Source of the DNA: Rhizobium sp. BK399
Lineage (GTDB): Bacteria; Pseudomonadota; Alphaproteobacteria; Rhizobiales; Rhizobiaceae
Assembly (NCBI RefSeq): GCF_014194695.1
Contig: NZ_JACIAH010000019.1
Coordinates: 27,588 to 91,587, forward strand
Length of the DNA: 64,000 nt
Reading direction: 5' to 3'
Part shown: piece by piece, positions 8,654-17,197 of the stretch
Layout: each line of letters starts with the position of its first letter
Position numbering within the stretch: position 1 is the first letter of the stretch
The notes under the pieces: generated by a model
Told to the model about the DNA's origin: nothing
The model's database searches: none
The model's input: the letters and a program-made list of their open reading frames with translations, nothing else
Translations under genes and position numbers: made by a program

Positions 8654-11002
8654 TTACTTTTCGCAGAGCCGCCTCCCACCATAGTAAGGCTGGTATGTGC
8701 AGTCCGACGGCCGGAACGAACGGTAGCTGCGGGAGCAGGCGGTGATGTCGCAGGATTGGGGTGCGCCTTGACCGTCGTTCATTCCTCCCGTCGGCTTCGA
8801 CTTATCCGGCGCAGGCTCCTTCATTGCCTCCCGCATGAAGTCCCGCCAGATCCGCGCCGGCAAGGCGCCGCCGGTGACGCCATTCATCGGCGTGTCGTCG
8901 TCATTGCCCACCCATACCCCGGCAACGAGAGGTTTCGTGAAGCCGACGAACCATGCATCGCGATTGTTCTGGCTGGTCCCGGTCTTGCCGGCCGCAAATC
9001 CACCGGGATCGGCTTCACGTCCAGTGCCGCGTTCGACCACGAGCTGCAGCAGGCCGAGAAGATCTGATTGGTAAGGCGAAAGATCGACATTCGGCACCGC
9101 TTGTGAGCCAACTCGAAACGCCTGTGGTTGCCCTGCTGCTTGAAAGTCGATGATGCCCCTTGGCTTGACAGGCGCCTTGCCAAGTTGGACAGCCGCATAG
9201 GCGCTGGTCAGATTAAGTAGGTTTACTTCGGATGTTCCGAGCGCCAGGGACGGGGTGTTGGCAAGCGGCGCATCGATGCCCAGCTCTCGAGCGGCCACAA
9301 TCACGTTGTCGAGCCCCACCTCGTCGGCAAGTGAGACCGACGCGGCATTCAGCGACCGGGCAAAGGCTTCTGCCAGTGTAACCCAGCCGTGATAGCCGCC
9401 CCGGTAGTTTTCCGGCGACCATCCGTCAACGCTGATCGGTGCGTCGAGAATCCGGTCAGACAAGGTGAGCCCGGCCTTCAGGGCGGCATAGTAGACGAAC
9501 AGCTTGAAGGTGGAGCCCGGCTGCCGCATTGCCGTGACAGCGCGATTAAACTGACTTGCCTTGTAGTCGCGCCCGCCGACCATGGCAACGACGGCGCCGT
9601 CCGGCGTCATCGCAACCAAGGCTGCCTGTGATGCTCCGACGGCCTTTCCTTCCTTGTCCAGAGCTTTGCTCACAACCCTTTCGGCGATCTGTTGCAGATT
9701 CGGCACCAGGGTCGTGCGCACGGTCGTCGAGCCTGGCGAGGAGCCAGCAATTTCGCTTGCTTGCGGCGAAATCCAGTCGGCAAACCAACTTCCGGAACGG
9801 GGTGTTGGCGTCGTCGGATGGAGTTTCGCGAAGCTCGCCTTGACCTCGTCGGCCTTCGATCCGGTGATCTTGCCATTAGCTGCCATCGCGTCGAGGACGA
9901 CGGCACTGCGTTGTCGGGCGCCCTCGGAATTATCGATCGGGTTCCACTGGCTCGGTGCCCGCAGCAATCCCGCCAGCATGGCAGACTCCGGCAGGTTGAG
10001 GGCGCCGATATCCTTGTTGAAATAGATGCGTGCTGCGGCAGGCATGCCGGTCGCGCCGGCACCAAGATAGGCGCTGTTCAGATAGCGCGTCAGGATTTCC
10101 TTCTTCCCAAGTTTCCACTCCAGCCACAGGGCTATCACGACCTCCTGTATCTTCCGCTTTATTGTCCGATCACTCTCGAGATACTGCAGCTTGATGAGCT
10201 GCTGGGTGATCGTGCTCCCACCTTCTACCACCGAGCCGGCTTCAAAGTTCCGCAGGAGCGCCCTTGCGATACCTCTGAGGTCGATGCCGAAATGATCCAT
10301 GAAACGCCTGTCTTCAATGGAGAGGACAGCGTCGATAAGCTGCGGTGGAAACTGGTCGTATTGAGCATACGCCCCTTGATACGGCCCCTGTCGTACCAGC
10401 GGTGCACCGTCAGCGGTTTCTAGCACTATGACAGGCTTCAAGGTTCCATCGCGGATCTCGCCCCACGGTACGTCCCTTAAAGCCCACCAAAGTGTGCCGC
10501 CTGCCACGAGGAGGCCGACAAGGAAGACCGATGCCAGAGCGGTTTTCCACCAGCCCGCGTTAGGTCGACTGTGCCGGCGACTCTCGCAAAGCATTGCCCG
10601 CAGACCATGAATTGCGGTCCCTGCTTTAGCCAGAGCAGCCCCCAGTCGCCTAGGGCTGCGGGGAGTTGCTGTAGTTTCCGGCCGGATTGCGGCCTTGAGC
10701 TTCGCCTTCAGGTAGGAAGCGGCTGTCTCAGCCTTGGTCTTTGCGAAGGTTGAACTTGCTTTTAAATCATGTCCCAGCGCACGCAGCAGATTGTGCGCTG
10801 CCAGTCGGCTTTGGCTAAAGGATGTGTGGGCCCGTCGTGGGTCGCGAGCAGGCGAGGCTGAACCGGCCTCATCCAATGTGTCCAAGCTGGGTGATGCTTG
10901 CGTCACGACATGGTCGGCTGAGATTCCTGGATCCGCCGTGGGGCTGGCGCCCGTACCGGGCTCGCCCGTATTTTGGTTTGAGGACTTGGGAGGGCTTTGC
11001 AT
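8654..11002 (-). CDS. Class A penicillin-binding protein (PBP1A-like) with BA14K-like C-terminal tail
   Basis: 782 residues. A long polar cytoplasmic N-terminus of about 150 residues precedes one TM segment (about 153-175). The GT51 glycosyltransferase follows with its catalytic glutamate in SIEDRRFMDHFGIDLRG and the GGSTITQQLIK motif. The transpeptidase has the nucleophile in GSTFKLF, then the SLN motif and KTGTSQ. It polymerises and cross-links peptidoglycan in the periplasm. The last 35 residues (CDITACSRSYRSFRPSDC, then TYQPYYGGRRLC) resemble the BA14K-type cysteine/YRSF module of rhizobial envelope proteins, which is unusual on a PBP. No neighbour suggests an operon. It is probably an accessory paralogue of the chromosomal enzyme. 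Confidence 0.92.
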   Translation of the reverse strand: MQSPPKSSNQNTGEPGTGASPTADPGISADHVVTQASPSLDTLDEAGSASPARDPRRAHTSFSQSRLAAHNLLRALGHDLKASSTFAKTKAETAASYLKAKLKAAIRPETTATPRSPRRLGAALAKAGTAIHGLRAMLCESRRHSRPNAGWWKTALASVFLVGLLVAGGTLWWALRDVPWGEIRDGTLKPVIVLETADGAPLVRQGPYQGAYAQYDQFPPQLIDAVLSIEDRRFMDHFGIDLRGIARALLRNFEAGSVVEGGSTITQQLIKLQYLESDRTIKRKIQEVVIALWLEWKLGKKEILTRYLNSAYLGAGATGMPAAARIYFNKDIGALNLPESAMLAGLLRAPSQWNPIDNSEGARQRSAVVLDAMAANGKITGSKADEVKASFAKLHPTTPTPRSGSWFADWISPQASEIAGSSPGSTTVRTTLVPNLQQIAERVVSKALDKEGKAVGASQAALVAMTPDGAVVAMVGGRDYKASQFNRAVTAMRQPGSTFKLFVYYAALKAGLTLSDRILDAPISVDGWSPENYRGGYHGWVTLAEAFARSLNAASVSLADEVGLDNVIVAARELGIDAPLANTPSLALGTSEVNLLNLTSAYAAVQLGKAPVKPRGIIDFQAAGQPQAFRVGSQAVPNVDLSPYQSDLLGLLQLVVERGTGREADPGGFAAGKTGTSQNNRDAWFVGFTKPLVAGVWVGNDDDTPMNGVTGGALPARIWRDFMREAMKEPAPDKSKPTGGMNDGQGAPQSCDITACSRSYRSFRPSDCTYQPYYGGRRLCEK

Positions 11003-11798
11003 CGGTTATCGCTAAAAAAACTCCTATCGAAAGTAGCGCGGGCTTATAGCGCGGCAATGCCGAATGAGCCACCGCGAAAGCGGCTCAATTTATACTTCGT
11101 GCTTTGAACGTGTCGCTGGCTCGAACGCCAAAACGCGAATGTGCGGCACGCCGAGTTTCAGCACTTCAGCATCACGTTCGCCGGTTCGCCTGTCATGTGC
11201 ACATGGGCGGCCTTGGCGCGGGAGCGCGTCTGTCAACTCGCTGGTGCGGTTGATATGAATTCTGTATCTGGATATGGCTCTCGTTCCCAGCCCGAGAACC
11301 CGAACAGCTTCGCACAAATGGTTGCTGGATCCCGGCAACTTCCAGACCCAAAGGCCAGCGTTTTGAAGCGGAGCACGCGTTCCTTCGTCATCGCATGCCC
11401 GATAACCAATGACGTTTGAAATCCCGGCGCTCAGGTCCTTCAAGAGGGAGAGGATATCGGTTGTTTCAGCCATACCAAAGCTCTTGACGCAAGTCTGGAA
11501 CTGGCTGGTCGGATCAAAGTACTGTGCATCCGAAGTACCCCGAGGTTTTGCCAGTCCTCTTCCTCGTAAAAGAACGGGTAGCGCGCCGGGATGCGGCGAT
11601 GTCGAACACCGGCCAGGCTTCGGATCTCAGATCGACCTCGGCGCTGCTGACGATCTCGACCTGATGCGTCGGCGCGAAAAACGTCGCCGTGGCGATTGCG
11701 TTTTGGAAGACATCCGCTTTTTGGGCTATGCGGCCTTCAGGTAAAATATGAGGTCGTGAGTGTAGAGCAGGAGATCCGGCCCTTCGCGAGGACGTAAA
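11003..11798. other. Remnant zone with possible minus-strand gene scraps
   Basis: A minus-strand frame at 11090-11473 starts MAETTDILSLLKDLSAGISN, which looks coding at its N-terminus, but the rest reads like frame-shifted sequence. Further scraps on the minus strand (a YPFFYEEEDWQNLG segment near 11550, and DLLLYTHDLIFYLKAA ending near 11735) look like pieces of broken small genes. I recognise no family with confidence and see no intact gene. Confidence 0.4.
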
Positions 11799-12059
11799 TC
11801 AGACGATGGGGGGAAAGCTGAACCGGCGTGAAAGCGGGTAGCCGGGTGCATCGTAGAGCGCACGGATCTGGTTGTGGTTGAAACGCGCCTCGTCAATCTC
11901 CAGCAAAGAGCCTCGTTGTTGACTGTGTGGCAGGTCTTCTACGGCGAACCGAAGGGCTTCGGCTGCTGTATCGAACCGCCGATAACGAGGACCGTTTATG
12001 CCGGCTTTCGATTTGCCAGCGTAAAGTCCGGCCCCGCCGGTGTAATCGAACTGAGTCAT
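11799..12059 (-). CDS. Small conserved-type hypothetical protein
   Basis: 86 residues, soluble, beginning MTQFDYTGGAGLYAGKS and ending with a proline-rich tail. The middle (FDTAAEALRFAVEDLP, LLEIDEARFNHNQIRALYD) reads as a well-formed alpha/beta mini-protein of a kind common in rhizobial genomes. Its ATG overlaps the stop of the upstream small gene as ATGA, which supports both starts. Function unknown. Confidence 0.65.
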   Translation of the reverse strand: MTQFDYTGGAGLYAGKSKAGINGPRYRRFDTAAEALRFAVEDLPHSQQRGSLLEIDEARFNHNQIRALYDAPGYPLSRRFSFPPIV

Positions 12060-12259
12060 GTGATCGCCCTCGTGGCTGCGGAAGAGTGACGGAAGGGGCG
12101 GGCGGCTTCTCTGACGGTTCGCTCGCTATCTCGCAGCTTGCGTGTGCGCAGCTGCATGCCCTTTCGGAGGTTCAGGAGCTTTTCGGCATTGGAGCCGGCT
12201 TCTGGGGCCGGCGCGCGAAACAGAGTTTCTGCGAATTTCCGGGTGGTGTCATTGATCAT
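12056..12259 (-). CDS. Small basic hypothetical protein
   Basis: 67 residues, rich in Arg/Lys and strongly helical (EKLLNLRKGMQLRTRKLRDS). No membrane segment and no recognised family. It is coupled by an ATGA overlap to the next gene on the minus strand, so the two probably form a small operon. Confidence 0.5.
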   Translation of the reverse strand: MINDTTRKFAETLFRAPAPEAGSNAEKLLNLRKGMQLRTRKLRDSERTVREAARPFRHSSAATRAIT

Positions 12260-12329
12260 TGAGTCCTCGAATAATAGCGCGGTGTCGCGCCCTTTGGCAG
12301 TGATATTGGCGTGATGAGCGGTCTACATG

Positions 12330-12467
12330 CTATTTCTTGCCAATACTCGCCGCGTGGCCGCCCGTAAGCTTGGCTTGCGGGCTAGATGGCGGTGGTGCTA
12401 CCGCTGCGGTTTTGTCCTTCTTCGGTTTACGGATTTCTCGGTTGCTACGCATTTGGCCTTTGGCCAT
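12330..12467 (-). CDS. Very small Lys/Pro-rich protein (45 aa)
   Basis: Too short for ordinary gene calling but well supported. The ATG at 12467 has a strong AAAGGAG ribosome site at 12474-12480. The product begins MAKGQMRSNREIRKPKKDK, then a proline-rich linker and a glycine-rich end finishing ASIGKK. The MAKGQMRSN start followed by RKPKK is characteristic of a short basic protein family widespread in rhizobia, with no known function. It is probably a nucleic-acid- or ribosome-associated basic peptide, but that is a guess. Confidence 0.65.
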   Translation of the reverse strand: MAKGQMRSNREIRKPKKDKTAAVAPPPSSPQAKLTGGHAASIGKK

Positions 12468-12574
12468 TGGTTTCTCCTTTAGCGCCAGGATCAATATCGG
12501 CTGTTTTGAGCCGTTAGGTTCGGGTCGGCGTTAGTCTCGCAGCGGATTTGCTAAAGCGGAAGGAGCGTCGTGCC

Positions 12575-12778
12575 CTAAAGTGCCGTCCGCATGCGGGATT
12601 TTCCATCGACGCCGAAATCGGGAAATGCTCTCATTCCTGCCAAAGGCAGCTTTAGCCGAGCGTCACGGGTGACCGCGGCGTCGAGAAGCACACGAAGGGT
12701 CGCTTGTTCATGATAGCCGAACGTACTCGTCCGAACCAGGTTCTGTGATACGTATGCGGAATACTCGTTGGAAGACAT
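12575..12778 (-). CDS. Small hypothetical protein
   Basis: 67 residues. The ATG at 12778 has a very strong GAGAGGAGG ribosome site about 6 bases upstream, the main reason to call it. The protein is soluble (MSSNEYSAYVSQNLVRTSTF at the start, a central LRVLLDAAVTRDARLKLPL helix). No family recognised. Confidence 0.5.
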   Translation of the reverse strand: MSSNEYSAYVSQNLVRTSTFGYHEQATLRVLLDAAVTRDARLKLPLAGMRAFPDFGVDGKSRMRTAL

Positions 12779-13030
12779 CGCGTCCTCCTCTCGTTTGGGT
12801 AAGGCCGTCCACTAAGACAGCGATGCCTATGACACGGCTTCTACGTCCACCACATGCCTGCCTCGCCGTTTGGGCAGGCTATTGTCATTTCCTGCGTGCG
12901 ATGCCGCTTAGGCCAGATATGGGAGCGGTCGAAACCCGGGCCCGTCTTGGCTGATGCTTCAAAGATTACGACGTTACAATACGATCCTGTCACGAGGACT
13001 AGCAAATTCGGGCGTGACGATCTCTATGGC

Positions 13031-13063
13031 AAAAAAAACAAAAGGCCGGGCATGAACCCGACC
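13031..13063 (-). terminator. Rho-independent terminator after cold-shock gene
   Basis: On the minus strand a GGTCGGG/CCCGGCC stem (13044-13063) with a short loop is followed by a long T-rich run (13031-13043). It lies about 60 bases past the stop of the cold-shock gene. Confidence 0.75.
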
Positions 13064-13123
13064 TCTCACAGTCATTCAGCTTTGCTGCCAGTACATCCGT
13101 GGTCAGCGGTGCAAATGACGTTA

Positions 13124-13333
13124 TTATGCCGCCTGAAGGTTGTCCGCCGAGCTCTTGCCGGACTTGCGGTCCTGGACGACGTCGTAGGTGATCTTCTGAC
13201 CATCCGATAGCGCACGCATGCCAGCACGCTCAACGGCAGACACATGCACGAAGACATCCGTGCTGCCGTTGTCAGGCTGAATGAAGCCGAAGCCTTTAGC
13301 GGAATTAAACCACTTTACAGTACCAGTGTTCAT
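13124..13333 (-). CDS. Cold-shock domain protein, CspA family
   Basis: 69 residues from the ATG at 13333 (MNTGTVKWFNSAKGFGFIQP), preceded by a GAAAGGAAA ribosome site. The longer start at 13354 would add seven residues not seen in this family. RNP1 (KGFGFI) and RNP2 (VFVHVSAV) are intact, so it should bind single-stranded RNA or DNA as a chaperone. A second, divergent copy lies at 26707. Both carry the same 20-base element just past the stop codon (see findings). Confidence 0.93.
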   Translation of the reverse strand: MNTGTVKWFNSAKGFGFIQPDNGSTDVFVHVSAVERAGMRALSDGQKITYDVVQDRKSGKSSADNLQAA

Positions 13334-13942
13334 AACGATTTCCTTTCGAAGCAATCGTTGGGGTTCCCGCGATGCCTTGCGGTATAAGATCGATTATTTG
13401 AGAGGAAATCCAACGGGAGCATAAAGCTCTGGAACGACGTCACAAGCATTGGTCGATAAACAAACATATAAGCTCAATTTTTGGTTTTGCAATGCCTATC
13501 TCGAATTTGTGCTAGATCCCTGCTGAGCCTGCCGTAAACTCAATAGCACCACCGGCTCTGCTTCGGTGGCATTCGGGTCGATCGGGCATCGCGCAGAAGG
13601 TTCTCGAACGGTGCAACCTCTTGGAATCGAGGCGGCCTTTCGAGCAATGGAGGCGCAGACGCAGCGTCATGGCGATAAGCGTCAGAAACGTCGACGATCG
13701 GCCATCCACTCTTTGGCGTGGCCTTGATCAGCCTTCTGCGGCCGCGCCCAACAGCAGGCCAGCTTCAAGGGATCGCCACCCATCCGGGTCCGACGAGGTG
13801 AGGTGAGAGTAGCCACCGCAAATACTGATGTGAGCACTGCCTGCAATTAAGCAAGGTATTTACCGTGAAAGAAATAACAATATTCTGCATCGTACTGTGT
13901 TATCGTTCTGGCATTGGAAATTTTTTTCAAGGAGACGCTTCA
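13334..13942. other. Intergenic region, nothing recognised
   Basis: Holds the cold-shock gene's leader and promoter on its left side. Short frames at 13512-13806 have no ribosome sites or familiar motifs. The last 90 bases are AT-rich and probably carry the promoter of the small membrane protein gene. Confidence 0.45.
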
Positions 13943-14059
13943 GTGAAATCCGCTTTCCCAGGCATGACCGGACGGCAAGTGGCGTTGTTTCTAATTGAAA
14001 CATGTCTCGTGACGGCCGGATTGGTCGTTATCCTCGCAGTAACGATACCCATGCTCTAG
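13943..14059 (+). CDS. Small single-pass membrane protein (38 aa)
   Basis: Starts at GTG 13943 with an AAGGAGA ribosome site 7-8 bases upstream. The longer frame from 13865 lacks one. The product has a short polar N-terminus (MKSAFPGMTGRQ) and one hydrophobic helix covering most of the rest (VALFLIETCLVTAGLVVILA). Short hydrophobic proteins of this kind can be regulators of membrane complexes, but there is no evidence here. Confidence 0.45.
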   Translation: MKSAFPGMTGRQVALFLIETCLVTAGLVVILAVTIPML

Positions 14060-14189
14060 CTGTCACGCCTCAATCGACCTCATCTCACCGGAACAGCGAT
14101 TGATGTTTAACCGAGATCACTGAGGACGTAATTGTCCGCCGCTTTTTGAGCATAGCTGCGAAGGGTTCCAAGCGTATCTGGAAGCTGAA

Positions 14190-14393
14190 TTGGATGATGG
14201 ATTTGTTGGTCGCGATGACGTCGTTGAGCCCCGTCGCGGTAACCGGCGTTGGCCGGATGATGTAAAGGCTCGCATTGTAGCGGAAAGCCTTGAGCGTGGT
14301 GTGCGAGCAGTGGATGTCGCGCGCCGTAACGGCGTTGTAGCAAACCAGCTTTCCGATTGGCGACGTCAAGTGCGCGACGGCTTCTGGTGCTGA
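14190..14393 (+). pseudogene. IS66-family OrfA (TnpA) fragment
   Basis: The frame contains RRWPDDVKARIVAESLERGV, then AVDVARRNGVVANQLSDWRR, the helix-turn-helix core of the small IS66-family protein TnpA. It stops soon after (VRDGFWC), and no TnpB or TnpC follows. The DNA next to it is the decayed GAF/MEDS repeat, so the element may have taken part in that duplication. Confidence 0.6.
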
Positions 14394-14583
14394 CGGCTGA
14401 GACCGCAATTCACGCACCTTGGCCGCATGGCGCGCAACGGGGGAATGTTCTTCGCAGACGGCACATGCGCATGGACGGTTGTCAGATTCTCCTGGCGTTC
14501 ACGACGACCATTAGGCGGCAATCCCCCCTTTACTTTTTCGGCCTTGCTCGGCCGCACACAGCGGAGCTCTCGGAGGCACGACG

Positions 14584-15167
14584 GTGGCAAAACTCAAGGA
14601 GCCCCTCGACGGCGCGGTTGGGCAAAACATTGACGTGGCCCTACAGCGGCTAAAAAACTCCAGGAGTCTTGGTCTGGACCTATTCCCGGCTCTAGATATC
14701 GCGATCGCCATAACGGGCGCCGACATGGCACTCTGCAACGCTTTGACGAAAGTACCGACTGACTTAAACTTGTTGCCAGCCGCGGTTTCTCCAGCAAAGC
14801 CGAGAGCTTTTTCAGCATCGTGCGTCGCGACACCAACACCACTTGCGCTGCGGCGCTCACGAGGCGCATGCGTGTGTTTGTCGAAGACGTCTCGACGACT
14901 TACCTGTTTGTGGGTACTGTTGAGCTCGACATGATGAGCGCCGACGGCATTGCTGCCGTGCAATCGACCCCGCTGATCAGCAGCAATGGCCGTCTCTGGG
15001 GCGTGCTCTCGACGCACTTTCGCAAAGCGCAGGTAGAGAGCGAGTTCGATCATGCTCCGCTTGATCGGCTTGCACTCCAAATGGCGGCCCCCCTGGCTTG
15101 GCCAGTGCAACAAAAAGCCATGGCGGAAATCCGCCATAAGGATAAACCCTCGGATCCGGGAGACTGA
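14584..15167 (+). pseudogene. GAF-domain protein, frameshifted copy
   Basis: Starts at the same GTG as the intact copy at 38789. After ALDIAIAITGADM the DNA reads GACATGGCAC where the intact copy reads GACATGGGCAC, so one G is lost and the frame breaks. The rest of the GAF domain continues in another frame to the TGA at 15165. The last 25 codons also differ. Confidence 0.85.
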
Positions 15168-15168
15168 T

Positions 15169-15352
15169 ATGAAGTCGACGCCCCAGCCCATTCCCTTTGG
15201 TGGGACCATCCGATCACCACAAGTACGATCACTGTCAGCGGTTGCGCAACGCCGGCATCGACGTCGAGAAGGTGATGAAAAGCCGGCAACTTGAAGTAGC
15301 GGTGCCAGAGGATACATATCTCTGGACCGGGCGCTTCGATAAAGATACACAG
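15169..15352 (+). pseudogene. MEDS-domain protein, truncated copy
   Basis: Starts MKSTPQPIPFGG as in the intact gene at 39366. It then loses about 115 bases covering the first core strands and helices, goes out of frame and diverges near 15352. It cannot encode a working sensor domain. Confidence 0.8.
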
Positions 15353-15566
15353 GAAGGCGGTCACCGGGTCGGCGCCCTGATCCAACCAGCACGCCGAGAG
15401 CGCACTTGCCCAGTGAAACTGGCGTCATCCCTCCGCAGCTATGTGGCAGAATTCCTTGCATTTATAACGCGCATCTATACGGTATTGCCAAGCCTAGGCT
15501 GAACTGTTGATGGAATTGCCACCGAGGCGAAGACGTCGTCACGCGGACGCATGCGCAACTGGATAA

Positions 15567-16289
15567 TTGAGCGTTTCGTCTCTTCTGCAAACGCCAACAG
15601 GCGGCAAACGGAACGCAGATAGAAACGTATGGGCCTTATCGAAACGTACGCACGGAAGATCGGTCGTGTCACCTGAATGGATTTCCGCATGGGCCAATCT
15701 AATGACCGGCATGGCGGCCCTTCTGGCTGGCTGGGCCGGGATGCGCGGGCTCAATGCATGGAGGGCCGAAACGGTCGGCAGGCGGAAGGCTGAATTGGCG
15801 GAAGAGGTTTTGGCGGGGTTCTATCGGACCAGGGACATTCTGACATGGGCGCGATTTCCGGCGTCAGATGCCGATCAAGATGAGACTGATCGACCAGACA
15901 TTGGACAGGACGATGATGAGCCCGAAAAGAGCGAGATCATCGCCCCCGTGGACCGCTTGACGAAGGAAAGCCAAGTCTTCTCCGAGCTCCGGGCCAGCCG
16001 ATACCGCTTCATGGCTTACTTCGGAGAAGAGGCTGCGCGCCCGTTCGACGAGATAAGGGCAATTCACAACGAAATTGTCGATGCGGCCCGCAATTTGGTC
16101 CGCACCCATGGCCAGAAGCCAGCCGGACGAGAACAAGAACGCGATCAATGGGAGGCGGCGATCGGTTGGGGAGAAATGGAGGGAGACGCTCTGAAGAAGA
16201 GGCTTGATCTTGCAGTAAAGGCGGTCGAGCAGACCTGCCGCCCCCTAATCGAGGAACGCCATAAGGCGCGCCGCGATAGTATCTTCTGA
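15567..16289 (+). CDS. Hypothetical protein with one N-terminal membrane segment
   Basis: Up to 240 residues. The first 30 may not be translated, and the real start may be the GTG around 15666, because the hydrophobic segment (ANLMTGMAALLAGWAGMRG) would then sit at the N-terminus as in a normal membrane anchor. The cytoplasmic part is charged and helical (HNEIVDAARNLVRTHG, ALKKRLDLAVKAVEQTC). Such anchored helical proteins are common hypothetical genes in rhizobia. No family or function assigned. Confidence 0.65.
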   Translation: MSVSSLLQTPTGGKRNADRNVWALSKRTHGRSVVSPEWISAWANLMTGMAALLAGWAGMRGLNAWRAETVGRRKAELAEEVLAGFYRTRDILTWARFPASDADQDETDRPDIGQDDDEPEKSEIIAPVDRLTKESQVFSELRASRYRFMAYFGEEAARPFDEIRAIHNEIVDAARNLVRTHGQKPAGREQERDQWEAAIGWGEMEGDALKKRLDLAVKAVEQTCRPLIEERHKARRDSIF

Positions 16290-16316
16290 TTTTCTGTGCG
16301 CATGACTTCGTCAGTG

Positions 16317-16595
16317 TTATTGTGGCGCGGCCTTGATCTTTCCACTCAATCGCGCTCGACATAGGCTTTTGAAGGGTTCGTCGCGCCGTCGGCAAAACAT
16401 ATCTGGCCTATGTTCGATTATCCAGTTGCGCGACACACCTGCTGTCCATTCTTTGCAGATGCCGCACGTTCCGCCCTCGATTTGAAGTCGGATGTAGCGC
16501 CGCGGTGAAAGCGCCCATGCCATTTTGCGCAGTCCTGTAAACTCCCCAAGCATTCGGAAATTTTGCTGAGTTCCTGACGGCGTATCTCGACACAC
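16317..16595 (-). CDS. Doubtful small cysteine-containing protein
   Basis: 92 residues with CGIC and other cysteines and several aromatic residues (RRYIRLQIEGGTCGICKEW). No clear ribosome site, and overlapping frames are also open. Listed as a possibility only. Confidence 0.25.
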   Translation of the reverse strand: MCRDTPSGTQQNFRMLGEFTGLRKMAWALSPRRYIRLQIEGGTCGICKEWTAGVSRNWIIEHRPDMFCRRRDEPFKSLCRARLSGKIKAAPQ

Positions 16596-17197
16596 TCACA
16601 TTCCGGAATGACAAGACGCAAAAGCATTGTCGGAATCGAAATAGCCTCCTGCTCTTACGGTATTGCTAAGCCAAGACCTACCCGCTGTGATCCAGCCGAT
16701 GCGCATGTTGGCATGCAGATCGCGGTCGCGCGTCCAGTTGGGCGGTTTTCGCAAGCCCGGCCTTGCCCGATCCATAGGCATCAGCTTTCAGCATTCGAGA
16801 AATATGATCCAGGAGGAACGCGTGAGCGCCTCCATGTTCTACGAGATCGCCGTCTCCCGTGAGCCGCTTCTTCGGAGGCTTGCCGGGCAATGATAAAGAG
16901 ACCCGAACCTGGGCGGTGCCGAGAGTGTGTGAACGCCAATGATCGTTGGTCGCCGCGACGGTCGCAAACTCAGCCGCTACAACATGGCTCTCGGCTGTAT
17001 CCGGATGGACGGTAACGCGTTCGATAGCCGCCGCCGCTCTGGCGCTGGCATCTGCGTTCATGCCGGGCCGGCCTTCGATGCCAACACGGTTAACTCGCTT
17101 CCGTCTCGTTGAAACTCCACCAGATCGTGTTGCACGCCAAAGAAACGAGCCGGCGTTGTCTGGCGTTGATATGTCGGGCCGCGACAAGGGCGGAACA
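16596..17197. other. No supported gene
   Basis: Frames on both strands are open here, but none gives a recognisable protein. The minus-strand frame at 16678-17061 is the longest plausible one (MNADASARAAAAIERVTVHP) and loses credible composition towards its end. Probably decayed DNA downstream of the flavoprotein gene. Confidence 0.35.

Larger units (their letters stand above)
14417..15352 (+). repeat. Decayed copy of the GAF/MEDS locus (partner at 38570-39670)
   Basis: Nearly identical DNA to the segment starting near 38570, best from 14510 to 15120 where differences are scattered single bases. It has small indels at the left end, a single-base loss near 14725 and a deletion of roughly 115 bases near 15208 relative to the intact copy. 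Similarity fades after about 15352. Confidence 0.85.

Noticed and set aside
16301..16313. ATGACTTCGTCAG palindrome after the membrane protein gene
   Set aside because: N3 instead of N4 spacing, and not upstream of a convincing gene.
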